A program made the translations under genes and the position numbers. The notes under the pieces were generated by a model that did no database searches, was not told the origin of the DNA, and saw nothing but the letters and a program-made list of their open reading frames with translations. Below are positions 1-8,309 of a stretch of 26,350 nucleotides of DNA, one piece after another; the stretch's first letter is position 1; each line of letters begins with the position of its first letter. Source of the DNA: an uncultured Eubacteriales bacterium (GTDB taxonomy: Bacteria; Bacillota; Clostridia; Oscillospirales; CAG-272). The stretch spans positions 1 to 26,350 of the forward strand of contig URZF01000003.1 in the NCBI GenBank assembly GCA_900552255.1, given 5' to 3'.

Positions 1-31
1 AAAAGAACAACAGATTTTCCGTTGTTCTTTT
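1..31. terminator. Hairpin terminator at the left edge
   Basis: An 11-bp perfect inverted repeat (AAAAGAACAAC at 1-11, GTTGTTCTTTT at 21-31) encloses a 9-nt loop and is followed by further T residues. It has the form of a Rho-independent terminator for a gene lying left of the window. Confidence 0.7.
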
Positions 32-62
32 TCATTTATCATGGTGTAATATCGAATTTATA

Positions 63-92
63 TTGACAGAAGGCGCTTTTTGCGTGTAAGAT
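63..92 (+). promoter_or_regulatory. Possible sigma-A promoter
   Basis: TTGACA at 63-68 is followed after 18 nt by TAAGAT at 87-92. It lies about 135 nt upstream of the broken membrane-protein gene at 227. A 26-codon ORF at 100-180 lies between them, but it has no convincing SD site and an Arg-rich translation, so I do not call it a gene. Confidence 0.4.
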
Positions 93-226
93 AGAAGCAA
101 TGAAAAATCCAAATAGTCGGAATCCGTTTCATAACCGCCAATGGAGACGGCGGCGCCGGAATTTGCAAGAGAGGTGCTGACGGCGCCGCGTCGTGGCGCA
201 AAACGCCGGGAAAAAGAATCTTCTAT

Positions 227-706
227 ATGGATTGGCTTGACCTTTGCGGATTTATCACCGCTGTTTTGCTCATGGCCCCAACGATTTTGGACGGAGTTTT
301 TCACCGGGAGGCGTTTGAAAACCGTTTTCACAACCGGTCCATTGAGATAATCGAACAGAGCGGGCGATTCGGCTGCCTTGCTTTTGCCGTATTTCATTTT
401 CCTATCGTCTGTCATGTCTGTCGGTTTGATTGGGCACAAACGGCCGTGGCGGTCGGGAACGGAGGATGTTTGGTTGCGTATGCTCTTTTTCGGCTGTTGT
501 TTCGCAAAAAAGCCTCCGTCGTCAAGGCTTGAGCGTTGTCGGAGATTCCTGCGGCAATGTTTTTGCTTGACGGCCTTTTGCTCGGCGATATCCCGCTTCC
601 GGTGATGTCTGTGCTGTTTGGAATCGGTCATATCACGCTGAGCGTGAAAAACGCCGCCGAAGCGCGGCGGACGGAACAACGGGGAATTGCGGCAGGATAC
701 AAGTGA
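227..706 (+). pseudogene. Small multi-pass membrane protein interrupted by an in-frame TGA
   Basis: Reading from ATG at 227 gives 101 residues, then a TGA at 530-532 (codon 102), then 57 more codons in the same frame to a TGA at 704-706. Both halves look like one protein of about 159 residues. Hydrophobic segments lie near residues 5-21, 48-66, 78-92, 107-125 and 128-142. The FENR-x-HNR stretch, the GRFGC motif and the C-terminal HITLSVKNA resemble a conserved hypothetical membrane-protein family I recall from Clostridia; its function is unknown. In that family, from memory, the residue at the stop is hydrophobic. The frame does not change across the stop, so this is a nonsense change and not an indel. 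No strong SD site is visible. A base-call error is possible. Confidence 0.6.
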
Positions 707-751
707 TAAAAAGAAAAAATCCGGCAGAGCGGACAAACGAAGGAGAGTTTT

Positions 752-1666
752 ATGAAAAGCATCATTGAAATCCGCCATCTTTATAAGAGCTTCGGCGAGG
801 TGAGGGCTGTGCAGGATCTCAGCTTCCGCGTAAAGGAGGGCGAGCTTTTCGCGTTTCTCGGCCTCAACGGAGCGGGGAAAAGCACGACGATATCCATTCT
901 GTGCGGTCAGCTTGCAAAGGATGCGGGGAGCGTCGTCGTCGACGGCGCAGACCTCGATCATGACGCCGACAGAATCAAGCGCGAGCTCGGCGTTGTCTTT
1001 CAAGCTTCCGTACTGGACAAGGCGCTGAGCGTCAGAGACAATCTCGCGTACCGCGCGGCGATGTACGGCATTACGGGAGAGGCGTTCCGGAGGCGCCTTG
1101 CGGAGCTTGCATCTATGCTGGAATTTGAAGATCTTCTGAACCGGACGGTCGGAAAGCTGTCCGGCGGTCAGCGGCGCCGCATCGACATTGCAAGGGCGCT
1201 TTTTCACAAACCGAGGATTCTCATTCTCGACGAACCGACCACGGGACTCGATCCTCAGACGCGCGGAGCGGTATGGCGCGTGGTCTCGGAGCTGCGGAAA
1301 AGTGAGGGGATGACTGTATTTCTCACTACGCATTATATGGAGGAGGCAGCGGACGCGGATTACGTCGTCATCTTGGACGGCGGAAAAATCGCGGCCGAGG
1401 GCACGCCGCTTGAACTGAAAAATACCTATACCGGAGATTTTATCACGCTGTACGGCATCGCGGAGGAAGAAGCGAGAAGCTTTGGTCTGCCTATGGAGAA
1501 ACTTCGGGACGCATACCGTATCGCCGTTCCTGGTACTGCGGGCGCGACGGAGCTGATTTTGAAATATCCGGCGCTTTTCACCGATTATGAAATCACAAAG
1601 GGCAAAATGGACGACGTGTTTCTCGCGGTAACGGGGAAAAAGCTTGCGGGAGGGGAGGACAAATGA
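752..1666 (+). CDS. ABC transporter ATP-binding protein, DrrA/CcmA-like drug-export type
   Basis: This 304-residue nucleotide-binding subunit would power an exporter in the cytoplasmic membrane. Walker A is GLNGAGKST at 37-45, the Q-loop is Q84, the signature LSGGQ is at 136-140, Walker B ILILD is at 156-160 with catalytic E161, and the switch histidine is H194. The extra C-terminal region after about residue 225 is typical of the daunorubicin-resistance (DrrA) class. An SD site (AAGGAG) precedes the ATG. The stop overlaps the start of the permease gene in an ATGA arrangement, implying translational coupling. The substrate cannot be read from sequence; drugs, lipids or peptides are all possible. 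Confidence 0.95.
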   Translation: MKSIIEIRHLYKSFGEVRAVQDLSFRVKEGELFAFLGLNGAGKSTTISILCGQLAKDAGSVVVDGADLDHDADRIKRELGVVFQASVLDKALSVRDNLAYRAAMYGITGEAFRRRLAELASMLEFEDLLNRTVGKLSGGQRRRIDIARALFHKPRILILDEPTTGLDPQTRGAVWRVVSELRKSEGMTVFLTTHYMEEAADADYVVILDGGKIAAEGTPLELKNTYTGDFITLYGIAEEEARSFGLPMEKLRDAYRIAVPGTAGATELILKYPALFTDYEITKGKMDDVFLAVTGKKLAGGEDK

Positions 1667-2562
1667 GAACGCTCGGCTATCTTGTCAGACGCGATACCAA
1701 GCTGTTTTTTAAGGATAAGGGCGTGTTTTTTACCTCTCTGATCGCGCCGCTCATCATTCTTTTGCTGTTCATCACCTTTCTCGGGAACGTTTACCGCGAC
1801 AGCTTCCTTTCCTGCATTCCCGAAGGGCTTACCGTGCCGGATTCTCTGACCCAAGGCTTCGTCGGCGGATGGCTCATGTCGTCCCTGCTTGCGGTTTGCT
1901 GTGTGACGGTCGCATTCTCCGCGAATATGATCATGGTGCAGGACCGCGTGACGGGCGCCGCGGGCGACTTTTCCGTCACGCCGGTGAAGCGCTCCGTCAT
2001 GAGCCTCGGATACTATCTTTCCACGGTGATCGTCACGGGAGTCATCTGTTATGTCGCGACGGGCGCGGGCTTTTTGTATCTCGCCTTTGCCGGCTGGTAT
2101 CTTTCCGCCGCGGATGTTTTGCTCGTGCTTCTCGACGTGTTTTTGCTCGTGCTGTTCGGCACGGCGCTTTCCTCCGTCGTCTGCCATTTCCTTGTTAGTC
2201 AGGGCGGAATAGCTGCCGTTTCGACGATCGTCAGCTCGACATACGGCTTTTTGTGCGGCGCTTATATGCCGATCTCCCAGTTTTCCGCCGGGATTCAGAA
2301 CGTGATCTCTTTTTTGCCCGGCACCTACGGGACTACGCTTCTGCGCAATCATTTTATGCGCGGCGTGCTGTCCGAGCTTGAAACGACGCATTTCCCGTCC
2401 GAGGCGGTGGACGGCATCCGGGATTCGTTTGACAACAATCTATATTTTTTCGGGACTCGGGTGGATATTCCCGCGATGTATCTGATTCTCGGCATCAGCA
2501 TCGCGGCGCTCGTCGGAATTTATGTGGTTTTGAATGTGACAAGAGGGAAGAAGCGCCGCTAA
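1663..2562 (+). CDS. ABC-2 type transporter permease
   Basis: This 299-residue membrane subunit partners the ATPase encoded immediately upstream, with which it overlaps by 4 nt. Six hydrophobic segments lie near 22-42, 70-90, 117-142, 150-172, 182-205 and 270-291. A long extracytoplasmic loop falls between segments 1 and 2 and another before segment 6, as in ABC-2 (DrrB-like) permeases. The PISQF stretch near 203 in the fifth segment region fits the family. Together the two genes make a complete minimal exporter. The substrate is unknown. Confidence 0.93.
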   Translation: MRTLGYLVRRDTKLFFKDKGVFFTSLIAPLIILLLFITFLGNVYRDSFLSCIPEGLTVPDSLTQGFVGGWLMSSLLAVCCVTVAFSANMIMVQDRVTGAAGDFSVTPVKRSVMSLGYYLSTVIVTGVICYVATGAGFLYLAFAGWYLSAADVLLVLLDVFLLVLFGTALSSVVCHFLVSQGGIAAVSTIVSSTYGFLCGAYMPISQFSAGIQNVISFLPGTYGTTLLRNHFMRGVLSELETTHFPSEAVDGIRDSFDNNLYFFGTRVDIPAMYLILGISIAALVGIYVVLNVTRGKKRR

Positions 2563-2644
2563 CATGCGGCGGAAGGCGCTGAATTTCAAGCGGAAGACGC
2601 GATTCTCGACCGGCACGGCAGCTTGGGGGAAAAGGAGGAAAATG

Positions 2645-3181
2645 ATGATTTTAGAAACGGAACGGCTTATTCTGCGTCCATGGGAGGAGAAGGACGCGGC
2701 GGCGCTTTATGAATACGCAAGGGATCCGCGCGTCGGACCTGCCGCCGGGTGGCCGCCGCATACGAACGTGGAGAACAGTCTTGAAATCATACGCGGCGTG
2801 CTGTCCGCACCGGAGACTTATGCCGTGGTGCTCAAATCCTTGGGAGAACCTGTTGGAAGCGCCGGCATTATGTTCCCGGGAAAAGGGCACGCGCCGATGG
2901 CGGAGCACGAGGCGGAAATTGGATACTGGATCGGCGTGCCGTTTTGGGGGCAGGGGCTCATTCCGGAAGCGGTGCGGGCGCTGCTTGCCCGATGCTTTGA
3001 GGAGCTTGGCTGCGAGGCCGTTTGGTGCGGTTATTACGACGGCAACGACAAGTCCCGCAGGGTGCAGGAGAAATGCGGCTTCCTCTATCATCATACGGAA
3101 AGAGAACTCCCGTCGCCGTTGGGGGATATCCGCACGGAGCATTTCACAAGGCTGACAAGGGAGCGATGGAGATCGCTGTGA
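2645..3181 (+). CDS. GNAT-family N-acetyltransferase (RimJ/RimL-like)
   Basis: This 178-residue protein starts with the characteristic LETERLILRPW segment. The acetyl-CoA binding loop is PFWGQGLIPEA at about 99-109, and the late N-x-x-S-x-R-V-x-E-K-x-G-F pattern runs through about 134-146. I chose ATG 2645 because AGGAGG ends 6 nt before it; the adjacent ATG at 2642 is equally in frame. The frame is open further upstream to 2564, but that part lacks family similarity. It lies 82 nt after the ABC permease and may share its transcript. Members acetylate ribosomal-protein N-termini, antibiotics or small amines, and the substrate here is unknown. Confidence 0.88.
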   Translation: MILETERLILRPWEEKDAAALYEYARDPRVGPAAGWPPHTNVENSLEIIRGVLSAPETYAVVLKSLGEPVGSAGIMFPGKGHAPMAEHEAEIGYWIGVPFWGQGLIPEAVRALLARCFEELGCEAVWCGYYDGNDKSRRVQEKCGFLYHHTERELPSPLGDIRTEHFTRLTRERWRSL

Positions 3182-3187
3182 AAAACA

Positions 3188-3224
3188 ATGACCCGTAAAA
3201 GAGGGAAGCTCTTTTACGGGTCAT
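3188..3224. terminator. Bidirectional terminator between convergent genes
   Basis: A 16-bp perfect inverted repeat (3188-3203 with 3209-3224, 5-nt loop) sits between the acetyltransferase and the AlkD-like gene. The stop codon of the AlkD-like gene lies inside the right arm. Runs of A on the left and T on the right suit termination in both directions. Confidence 0.85.
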
Positions 3225-3910
3225 TTGATTTTCAAGGTGCGCAGATAAGCTTTCCGCTCGCCGCTTATGCGGTCGCTTTCGAGCGCCTTTTGGATTGCCT
3301 TGTTGTGCGTCCATCGGTCGAGGCGATTCTCTTCGATATACGGCAGAATCTCGTCGTAGCGTTTGGCGAGCGCCGTTGCGAAGTACCACGCGATCATCAT
3401 GTTGACGTAATATTCGTCGGAGCGTATCTCCGCGACGAGCGACGGATAGGCGGGCGCAAAATGCTCGTCCAAATAAAACCGCATGAGAAGGCCGATGCCG
3501 AAGCGCACCGTATAGGTGTGAGCGGATTTTATCCAAGATTTGATTTTTTCATACAGCGCAGGAAGGTGAGCGCTGAAGGCTTTCGGGCAGAACATGTCGC
3601 AGGTCGCCCAATTGTCGATATAAGAGAGGAACCGTTCGGTTTCTGCAAGCGCCCCGTCGAAGTCACGGATTTTCTCGATGAGGAATCCGTGCAGATTGTT
3701 TTCCTCATAGTAACGGTGGGGCAGCTCCTTTAAAAAGGCTTCCGCCTCCGGCGTACCGGCAAGCTCTTTCGCATATTTCCGGAGCGCCGGCGTGCGCACG
3801 CCGATTATCGTTTCCGGCTCTACGTTCGGAATCAGCTTCGCATGAAAGCTCTGGTAGCCCGTATCCTGCATGGCAAACAGGCGTGTCCGTATGGTTTCCG
3901 TCTGATCCAT
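3221..3910 (-). CDS. AlkD-like DNA alkylation repair protein (HEAT-like repeat DNA glycosylase)
   Basis: This 229-residue protein belongs to the DNA alkylation repair family, whose founder AlkD excises 3- and 7-alkylpurines from DNA. Residues corresponding by spacing to AlkD W109, D113, R148 and W187 appear as W101, D105, R136 and W175. The alpha-helical HEAT-like character runs the whole length and the C-terminal HNKAIQKALESDRI stretch is typical. The length matches the family. It heads away from a set of small minus-strand genes that includes a Nudix hydrolase, so the cluster may have a nucleotide-damage theme, although there is no operon proof. An SD site (GGAGG) precedes the start. Confidence 0.9.
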   Translation of the reverse strand: MDQTETIRTRLFAMQDTGYQSFHAKLIPNVEPETIIGVRTPALRKYAKELAGTPEAEAFLKELPHRYYEENNLHGFLIEKIRDFDGALAETERFLSYIDNWATCDMFCPKAFSAHLPALYEKIKSWIKSAHTYTVRFGIGLLMRFYLDEHFAPAYPSLVAEIRSDEYYVNMMIAWYFATALAKRYDEILPYIEENRLDRWTHNKAIQKALESDRISGERKAYLRTLKIK

Positions 3911-3923
3911 AAGCGCCTCCGGT

Positions 3924-4274
3924 CTATTTCAGCGTTCTTTCCCATTCCTCGGGACGGAAACCGATCAGAATGAAATCGTTCGAGACGACGAGCGGCCGTT
4001 TGACAAGCATGCCGTCCGAGGCGAGCAGCCGGAGCTGCTCGTCCTCCGTCATGGACGGGAGCTTCTCTTTTAAATTCATGGACTGATAAAGAATCCCGCT
4101 TGTGTTGAAGAATTTTTTGAGCGGCATCCCGCCTCGGATATGCCATGCTCTCAGCTCTTCATAGGTCGGGTTCTGCTCCTTGATGTGGCGGTCGGCATAT
4201 GGGATCCCGTGCTCATCCAGCCATTTTTTCGCATTCTGGCAGGTGCTGCATTTTGGGTATTCCAAAAAAATCAT
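3924..4274 (-). CDS. ArsC/Spx-family thioredoxin-fold protein
   Basis: This 116-residue protein has the N-terminal CSTC (CxxC) redox motif at about 9-12 in the context YPKCSTCQNAKKWL, followed by the KEQNPTYEEL and later KRPLVV segments of the arsenate-reductase-like family. The family includes Spx transcription regulators, MgsR and true ArsC enzymes. The sequence places it in the YffB/ArsC-like branch without fixing a function. Its ATG overlaps the stop of the Nudix gene upstream in an ATGA arrangement, so the two are translated together. No arsenic-resistance genes lie nearby, which makes an arsenate reductase role less likely. Confidence 0.88.
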   Translation of the reverse strand: MIFLEYPKCSTCQNAKKWLDEHGIPYADRHIKEQNPTYEELRAWHIRGGMPLKKFFNTSGILYQSMNLKEKLPSMTEDEQLRLLASDGMLVKRPLVVSNDFILIGFRPEEWERTLK

Positions 4275-4666
4275 GATTTTGTTCCTCCGAGCTTTTTTAT
4301 TTTTTCAAGGATTTCCTCGTCCGCCGGACAAAATTCATACCGCCCGATCTCCTCCGGCAGAATCCAGCGGATGTCGTTATGTTCAAGGAGCTGCGGCGTT
4401 CCGCGGACGATTTCGGCGTTGAAGAGGGTGAGGCGGATCGTGATATCGGGATATTCGTGCATGATCTGCGCAAAGATGCCGCACGGTCGGACGGTGATGC
4501 CAAGCTCCTCGCGGCATTCGCGGATCAAGGCTTCCTCCGCCGTTTCGCCGGCTTCCGCCTTGCCGCCGACGAACTCCCACATAAGTGCCCTCGTTTTGCT
4601 TTTCGGACGCTGACAGATCAAAAATTTGCCATTCTCCCATATCAGCGCGGCTGCGACTTCGGTCAT
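4271..4666 (-). CDS. MutT-like Nudix hydrolase (8-oxo-dGTP diphosphatase type)
   Basis: This 131-residue protein carries a complete Nudix box: G35, E41, then R49-E50-x-x-E53-E54-x-G56-I57. This matches GX5EX7REUXEEXGU exactly and binds the catalytic divalent cation. The short length and the N-terminal VAAALIWENGKFLICQRP strand resemble MutT, which removes oxidised dGTP from the nucleotide pool. Translation is coupled to the ArsC/Spx-like gene downstream, and an AlkD-like repair gene follows, which fits a damage-control role. Other pyrophosphatase substrates remain possible. Confidence 0.92.
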   Translation of the reverse strand: MTEVAAALIWENGKFLICQRPKSKTRALMWEFVGGKAEAGETAEEALIRECREELGITVRPCGIFAQIMHEYPDITIRLTLFNAEIVRGTPQLLEHNDIRWILPEEIGRYEFCPADEEILEKIKKLGGTKS

Positions 4667-4692
4667 GTTGTTCTCCTTTTATATGCGGATTT

Positions 4693-5436
4693 TTAAATGT
4701 TGGTCGCCGGAGCCGTAGACTCCGGAAATGGCAGCCCTCTGTCAAGCGCCTGTTTGCGCGCTTTCCAGTCCGGCATGAAGGACGCGAGCGTCTCCCAAAA
4801 GCGCGCCGAATGGTCGGGCTGGAGAAAATGCGTAAATTCGTGCATGACCACGTATTCGATGCAGGGAATGGGACAGGCGGCGAGCCTTTTGTTGAAAGTG
4901 AGAATCCCTGCCTTTGGTCGGCAGCTTCCCCAGCGGGACGTCATCCGGCGAAACCGAAGCTCAGGATAGAGGACGCCGCGTGCGGCAAAGAGCGGGTATA
5001 CCGTCTCACAGATATCGGTTATGGTCTCTTTGCATCTTCGGTCGGCATAGCTTTCGAGCGTCCTTTTTTTGAGCTCGAAATCGTCGGGGTTTGTCACGGT
5101 GAGGACAAGGACCGTTCCATTCTGCGCGGCGCGGTTTTTTGTGCCTTTCAGAAGATGCAGGGTCAGGTCTTGCCCGAAAAGAGGGAAGCGCTCTCCCTCC
5201 TCATACCGCGCGGGAGGAGGCATCTTTTTTCGTTCCTCTTCAAAACGGTCGAGCGTACGCAGGATAAAACCGGCTTTTTCGAGCAGAAATTCCTCGATTT
5301 TTTCTTCCGGCACGCTTCGGCTTGCCGAGACGGCAACCGAGCCGTCCGCGCGGATCCGGAGGTTGACGTTTTTCACTTTTTTTCGCTGAAATTCATAACG
5401 GATTTCCCTGCCGCCCAAAATGACTGTGCGTGTCAT
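4693..5436 (-). CDS. YgjP-like (DUF45, WLM/M48-type) metallopeptidase
   Basis: This 247-residue protein ends in a zinc-peptidase domain: HEFTH at 199-203 supplies two zinc ligands and the catalytic glutamate, and H209 in the HSARFW segment fits the third ligand. The preceding RWGSC motif at 168-172 is diagnostic of the YgjP/DUF45 family. The N-terminal half is a beta-rich domain usual in this family. I chose ATG 5436 because a GGAGGG SD site lies 6 nt upstream; the open frame to 5520 shows no family similarity. It lies 26 nt upstream of the Nudix gene on the same strand, so a common transcript is likely. Physiological substrates of the family are not established. Confidence 0.9.
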   Translation of the reverse strand: MTRTVILGGREIRYEFQRKKVKNVNLRIRADGSVAVSASRSVPEEKIEEFLLEKAGFILRTLDRFEEERKKMPPPARYEEGERFPLFGQDLTLHLLKGTKNRAAQNGTVLVLTVTNPDDFELKKRTLESYADRRCKETITDICETVYPLFAARGVLYPELRFRRMTSRWGSCRPKAGILTFNKRLAACPIPCIEYVVMHEFTHFLQPDHSARFWETLASFMPDWKARKQALDRGLPFPESTAPATNI

Positions 5437-5577
5437 ATCCGTCCCTCCGTTTCCTGATTTCGGTGTTATGATATCACAAACGGCTTGTCCTGTCAATCCG
5501 GATTTTGTCGGTTTGCACAAAACGGATTCTCGCCGAAATTATGATTTGTGCAGATTCCTGTTTTTGAAAAAAGGTAC

Positions 5578-5606
5578 TTGACGACAGGCTTTCTCGGAAC
5601 TATACT
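5578..5606 (+). promoter_or_regulatory. Sigma-A promoter for the MATE gene
   Basis: TTGACG at 5578-5583 and TATACT at 5601-5606 are separated by exactly 17 nt, about 50 nt upstream of the MATE start codon. It is a near-consensus housekeeping promoter. Confidence 0.8.
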
Positions 5607-5657
5607 GTCTGCGTTATCCGGCTTTGGCGCGGAAATCTTATGGGATGGGGTGAGGAT

Positions 5658-7184
5658 ATGTCATCCGTAAAAGAACCAATAGAAAAGCCGTCCTTTTTCC
5701 TTCGGCTGAGGAGATTTTTCGATCCGATCGACCTTACAAAGGGAAATATCGTCAAGGTCCTGATCATGTTTACGATCCCGATCGTTCTGTCCTATCTTTT
5801 GTAGCAGATCTATACGCTCAGCGATGCGGCGATCTGCGGCAGAACGCTCAGTGCGGAAGAAGTGGCCGGCGTCAATGATACGTTTCCGCTGACTTTTATC
5901 TTTTTGCAGTTCGCTTTTGGCTGTACCTCCGGGTTTACGGTCGTGACTTTCAATAAGCTGGGTAAGAACGACAGGGAGGGGGTGCGCCGTTCCTTTGCCT
6001 CACAGATCATTTTGTGCTCGCTTTTGACGGTTGTCATCACCATATTGTCCGTCGTCAGTCTGCGGCCGATGCTGGGATGGATTCATGTGACGCCGGACAA
6101 TCCCGAGGTGTATGAGGCGGCGTATACCTACTGCTTCATCATTTTTCTCGGGATATTTGCACAGCTTTTTTACAATTCCATCTGCTGTATCCTGCGCAGC
6201 GTCGGAGACTCCCTTACGCCGCTTGTTTTTTTGCTGATGTCGACGATCCTCAATATCGGGCTTGATTTTCTCTTCATCATGGCGTTCGGATGGGGAGTGG
6301 CAGGCGCCGCGGTTGCTACGGTATTCGCACAGCTTGTCAGCACGGTCGGCTGCTTTGTTTATACCTTTGTGAGATACAAAGACATGCGGCTTTCCCGAAA
6401 AGATTTCAAGGTTTCGGCAGAGGAGCTTGTCCGGCATTTGAAGCTTGGGATCCCGCTGGGGCTCCAATTTTCTGTTTTGGCTGTCGGCATCGTGTTTATG
6501 ATGGGCGGTATTGTCAAGTTCGATATCATGCCGAACGGGGTCATGGTGGCGGGCGCGCCTGCGCAGAACGGCTTCGGCGCGGCTACGAAGCTCAATAATT
6601 TTCTGATGTCGCCGCTTACGGCACTGGGCACGGCGGTCGTCAGCTTCAATGCGCAGAATCTCGGCGCCGGCGACCGTGTCCGCGTCAAGAAAGGAACGAA
6701 TCTCTCGCTCCTTTTGATGCTTGCTGTCTATGTGATCTTCGCCGGTATCGGCCTTCTTATGACCGTAAACGGCGCCTATCAGTATTTATTTCTCAGTCCC
6801 GATAAGATCTCGTCGGAATCCATTGCCTACGGAAATCTGTTTTTATATGCGGATCTGCCGCTGTTTTTCATCGTAGGGACCCTGATCGTTCTGAGGGGGG
6901 CGATGCAGGGGATCGGAAAATCCGTTTATACGCTGATCGCCGGAACGGCGGAGCTTGTGGCGCGTATCGTCATCAGCGTGACGCTTCCGGCGCTTGTGAA
7001 CGGCGCTCCGGTCGATGCGCTGGCCTCGAAGGCTGCGTATTTTGCGCTTTGCTATGCGGATCCGGGCGCATGGACGCTTGCGGCGCTGACGCTTGTGATC
7101 CCGTATTGTTATTACATTCTCCGTGGGAATCGCGAGCCGATTTTTTCGGGACTGCGGAAACGGCTTACGAAAAAAACCGCGTAA
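5658..7184 (+). pseudogene. MATE-family multidrug efflux transporter interrupted by an in-frame TAG
   Basis: Starting from ATG 5658 (SD-like GGTGAGG just upstream), the reading frame gives 48 residues ending LSYLL, then TAG at 5802-5804 (codon 49), then continues in the same frame as QIYTLSDAAICG to a stop at 7184. In relatives this region reads L-L-Q-Q-x-Y, so the stop most simply replaces a CAG glutamine codon by one C-to-T change. The remaining 459 codons are intact, with about 12 hydrophobic segments and the NDTFPLTFIFLQFAFGC pattern typical of MATE proteins that exchange cations for drugs. Everything else is in place: a near-consensus promoter and a terminator. It is either a very recent null allele, a mixed-strain assembly or a base error. 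The GTG at 5862 is unlikely to be the true start because it would omit the first helix. Confidence 0.85.
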
Positions 7185-7208
7185 ATACAGAGCCTTTCGT
7201 TCGCAAAG

Positions 7209-7247
7209 CAATCAAAAAACGGCATCGTAGATGCCGTTTTTTGATTG
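7209..7247. terminator. Bidirectional terminator
   Basis: A 17-bp perfect inverted repeat (7209-7225 with 7231-7247, 5-nt loop) with A6 and T6 runs inside the arms sits between the convergent MATE and DegV genes. Confidence 0.88.
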
Positions 7248-7249
7248 TT

Positions 7250-8137
7250 TCAGTTTTCTCTCTTTTTTCCAAAGAAGAAGAGCGCGACCGTGCCGGGGCC
7301 GGTATGGCTTCCGATCGTGGTGCCGATGCTGTTGATGACGACCTTTCCGTTCAGCTTTTTGAAGCGCGCCTCCACAAGCTCGGCGACCGCCTTCGCGTCC
7401 TCGTAGCAGGCGGAATTGGAAATATAGCATTTCCCGGAGTAGTCGAGACCGTCCTGCGCGTCCTCCTCCATTTTTTTGACGATTCTCTCGATGACTTTGG
7501 CTTTTGTGCGGATTTTTTCTCTCGGAATCAGCCTGCCTTTGTCGTCCATATTGAGCAGCGGGCAGATTTGGAGCACCGTCCCGAACCAGCCTGCGGCCTT
7601 GGAGACGCGTCCGCCCTTGACGTAGAAAGTGAGATCTGTCGAGAAGAACCAGTGATGCAGGTTCAGCTTATGCTCCTCCGCCCAGTCGCGCAGCTCGTCG
7701 ATGGAAAGTCCCTCGTCTCTGAGATCTGCCAGCTTGTCCATGAAAAGCCCGTAACCGGAGGAGGCTCCGAGCGAATCCACGATGTAGATCTTTCTGTCGG
7801 GATATTTTTCGGCAAGCTCGTTCTTCGCGGCGTTGGCCGAGTTTACGACGCCGGAGATCCCAGAGGACAGACATATGTGCAGAATATCGAAGCCTTCCTC
7901 GAGGAACGGTGTGAAATATGTGATAAATTCGCCTGTGCTGATCTGAGACGTCTTGGTTTCGGCGCCGTCCGTCATCGCCTGATAAAATTTGTCAAAGGGA
8001 ATGGTTTTGCCGAGATCGTCGGGGTATTGTTTCCCGTCCAGAGAATAGTGGAAGCAGATATACCGGATATCTCTTTGCTCAAAATGCTCTGCCGAGAGGT
8101 CTGCGGTGGAACAGCAGCTGAGTATGTATTCTCCCAT
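7250..8137 (-). CDS. DegV-family fatty-acid-binding protein
   Basis: This 295-residue protein has the DegV signature TSQ at 63-65, the SSGISG loop at 91-96 and D121-S122, which line the fatty-acyl pocket. Known members (FakB) hold a fatty acid for phosphorylation by FakA in exogenous fatty-acid use. The start is supported by an SD-like AAAGAAGG about 7 nt upstream. No fakA is adjacent. It is transcribed divergently from a TetR-type regulator, and the two promoters interlock at 8179-8234, which suggests that the regulator controls this gene, perhaps in response to a fatty acid or acyl-CoA; that link is inference. Confidence 0.93.
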   Translation of the reverse strand: MGEYILSCCSTADLSAEHFEQRDIRYICFHYSLDGKQYPDDLGKTIPFDKFYQAMTDGAETKTSQISTGEFITYFTPFLEEGFDILHICLSSGISGVVNSANAAKNELAEKYPDRKIYIVDSLGASSGYGLFMDKLADLRDEGLSIDELRDWAEEHKLNLHHWFFSTDLTFYVKGGRVSKAAGWFGTVLQICPLLNMDDKGRLIPREKIRTKAKVIERIVKKMEEDAQDGLDYSGKCYISNSACYEDAKAVAELVEARFKKLNGKVVINSIGTTIGSHTGPGTVALFFFGKKREN

Positions 8138-8178
8138 GCTTTTACCTTCTTTCTTTGATATCTTTTAAAATGACAGCT

Positions 8179-8234
8179 TTACAAAATACAATTACACATG
8201 TTATAATAATATAATAACGGCGTGTTTATTTCAA
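8179..8234. promoter_or_regulatory. Interlocked divergent degV/tetR promoters with a candidate operator
   Basis: For the TetR gene (+), TTACAA at 8179-8184 and TATAAT at 8202-8207 are spaced by 17 nt. For the DegV gene (-), TTGAAA at 8234-8229 and TATTAT at 8211-8206 are also spaced by 17 nt. The two -10 boxes overlap by 2 bp. An imperfect dyad of ACAC-N3/4-TTAT half-sites (about 8194-8204 and, inverted, 8214-8225) spans both cores and is a plausible TetR operator that would shut off both promoters at once. Confidence 0.6.
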
Positions 8235-8309
8235 GTACAAAAAGAATCTGTCGTAAAAATAATTATACAAATCATAAAATATGTAAAGTTTATCGGGAGG
8301 AGGCGTGAA

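Noticed and set aside
100..180. A 26-codon ORF downstream of the first promoter
   Set aside because: It has no good SD site, and the Arg-rich translation looks non-coding. It could at most be a leader peptide.
32..1333. A 433-codon minus-strand frame over the left end
   Set aside because: It runs through the terminator at 1-31 region and antisense to the ABC ATPase. Its composition is that of a shadow frame, and the plus-strand membrane-protein frame is the better reading.
3924..4274. Arsenate reductase as part of an ars operon
   Set aside because: There is no arsR, arsB or acr3 nearby, and the CxxC context fits the broader Spx/YffB-like family.
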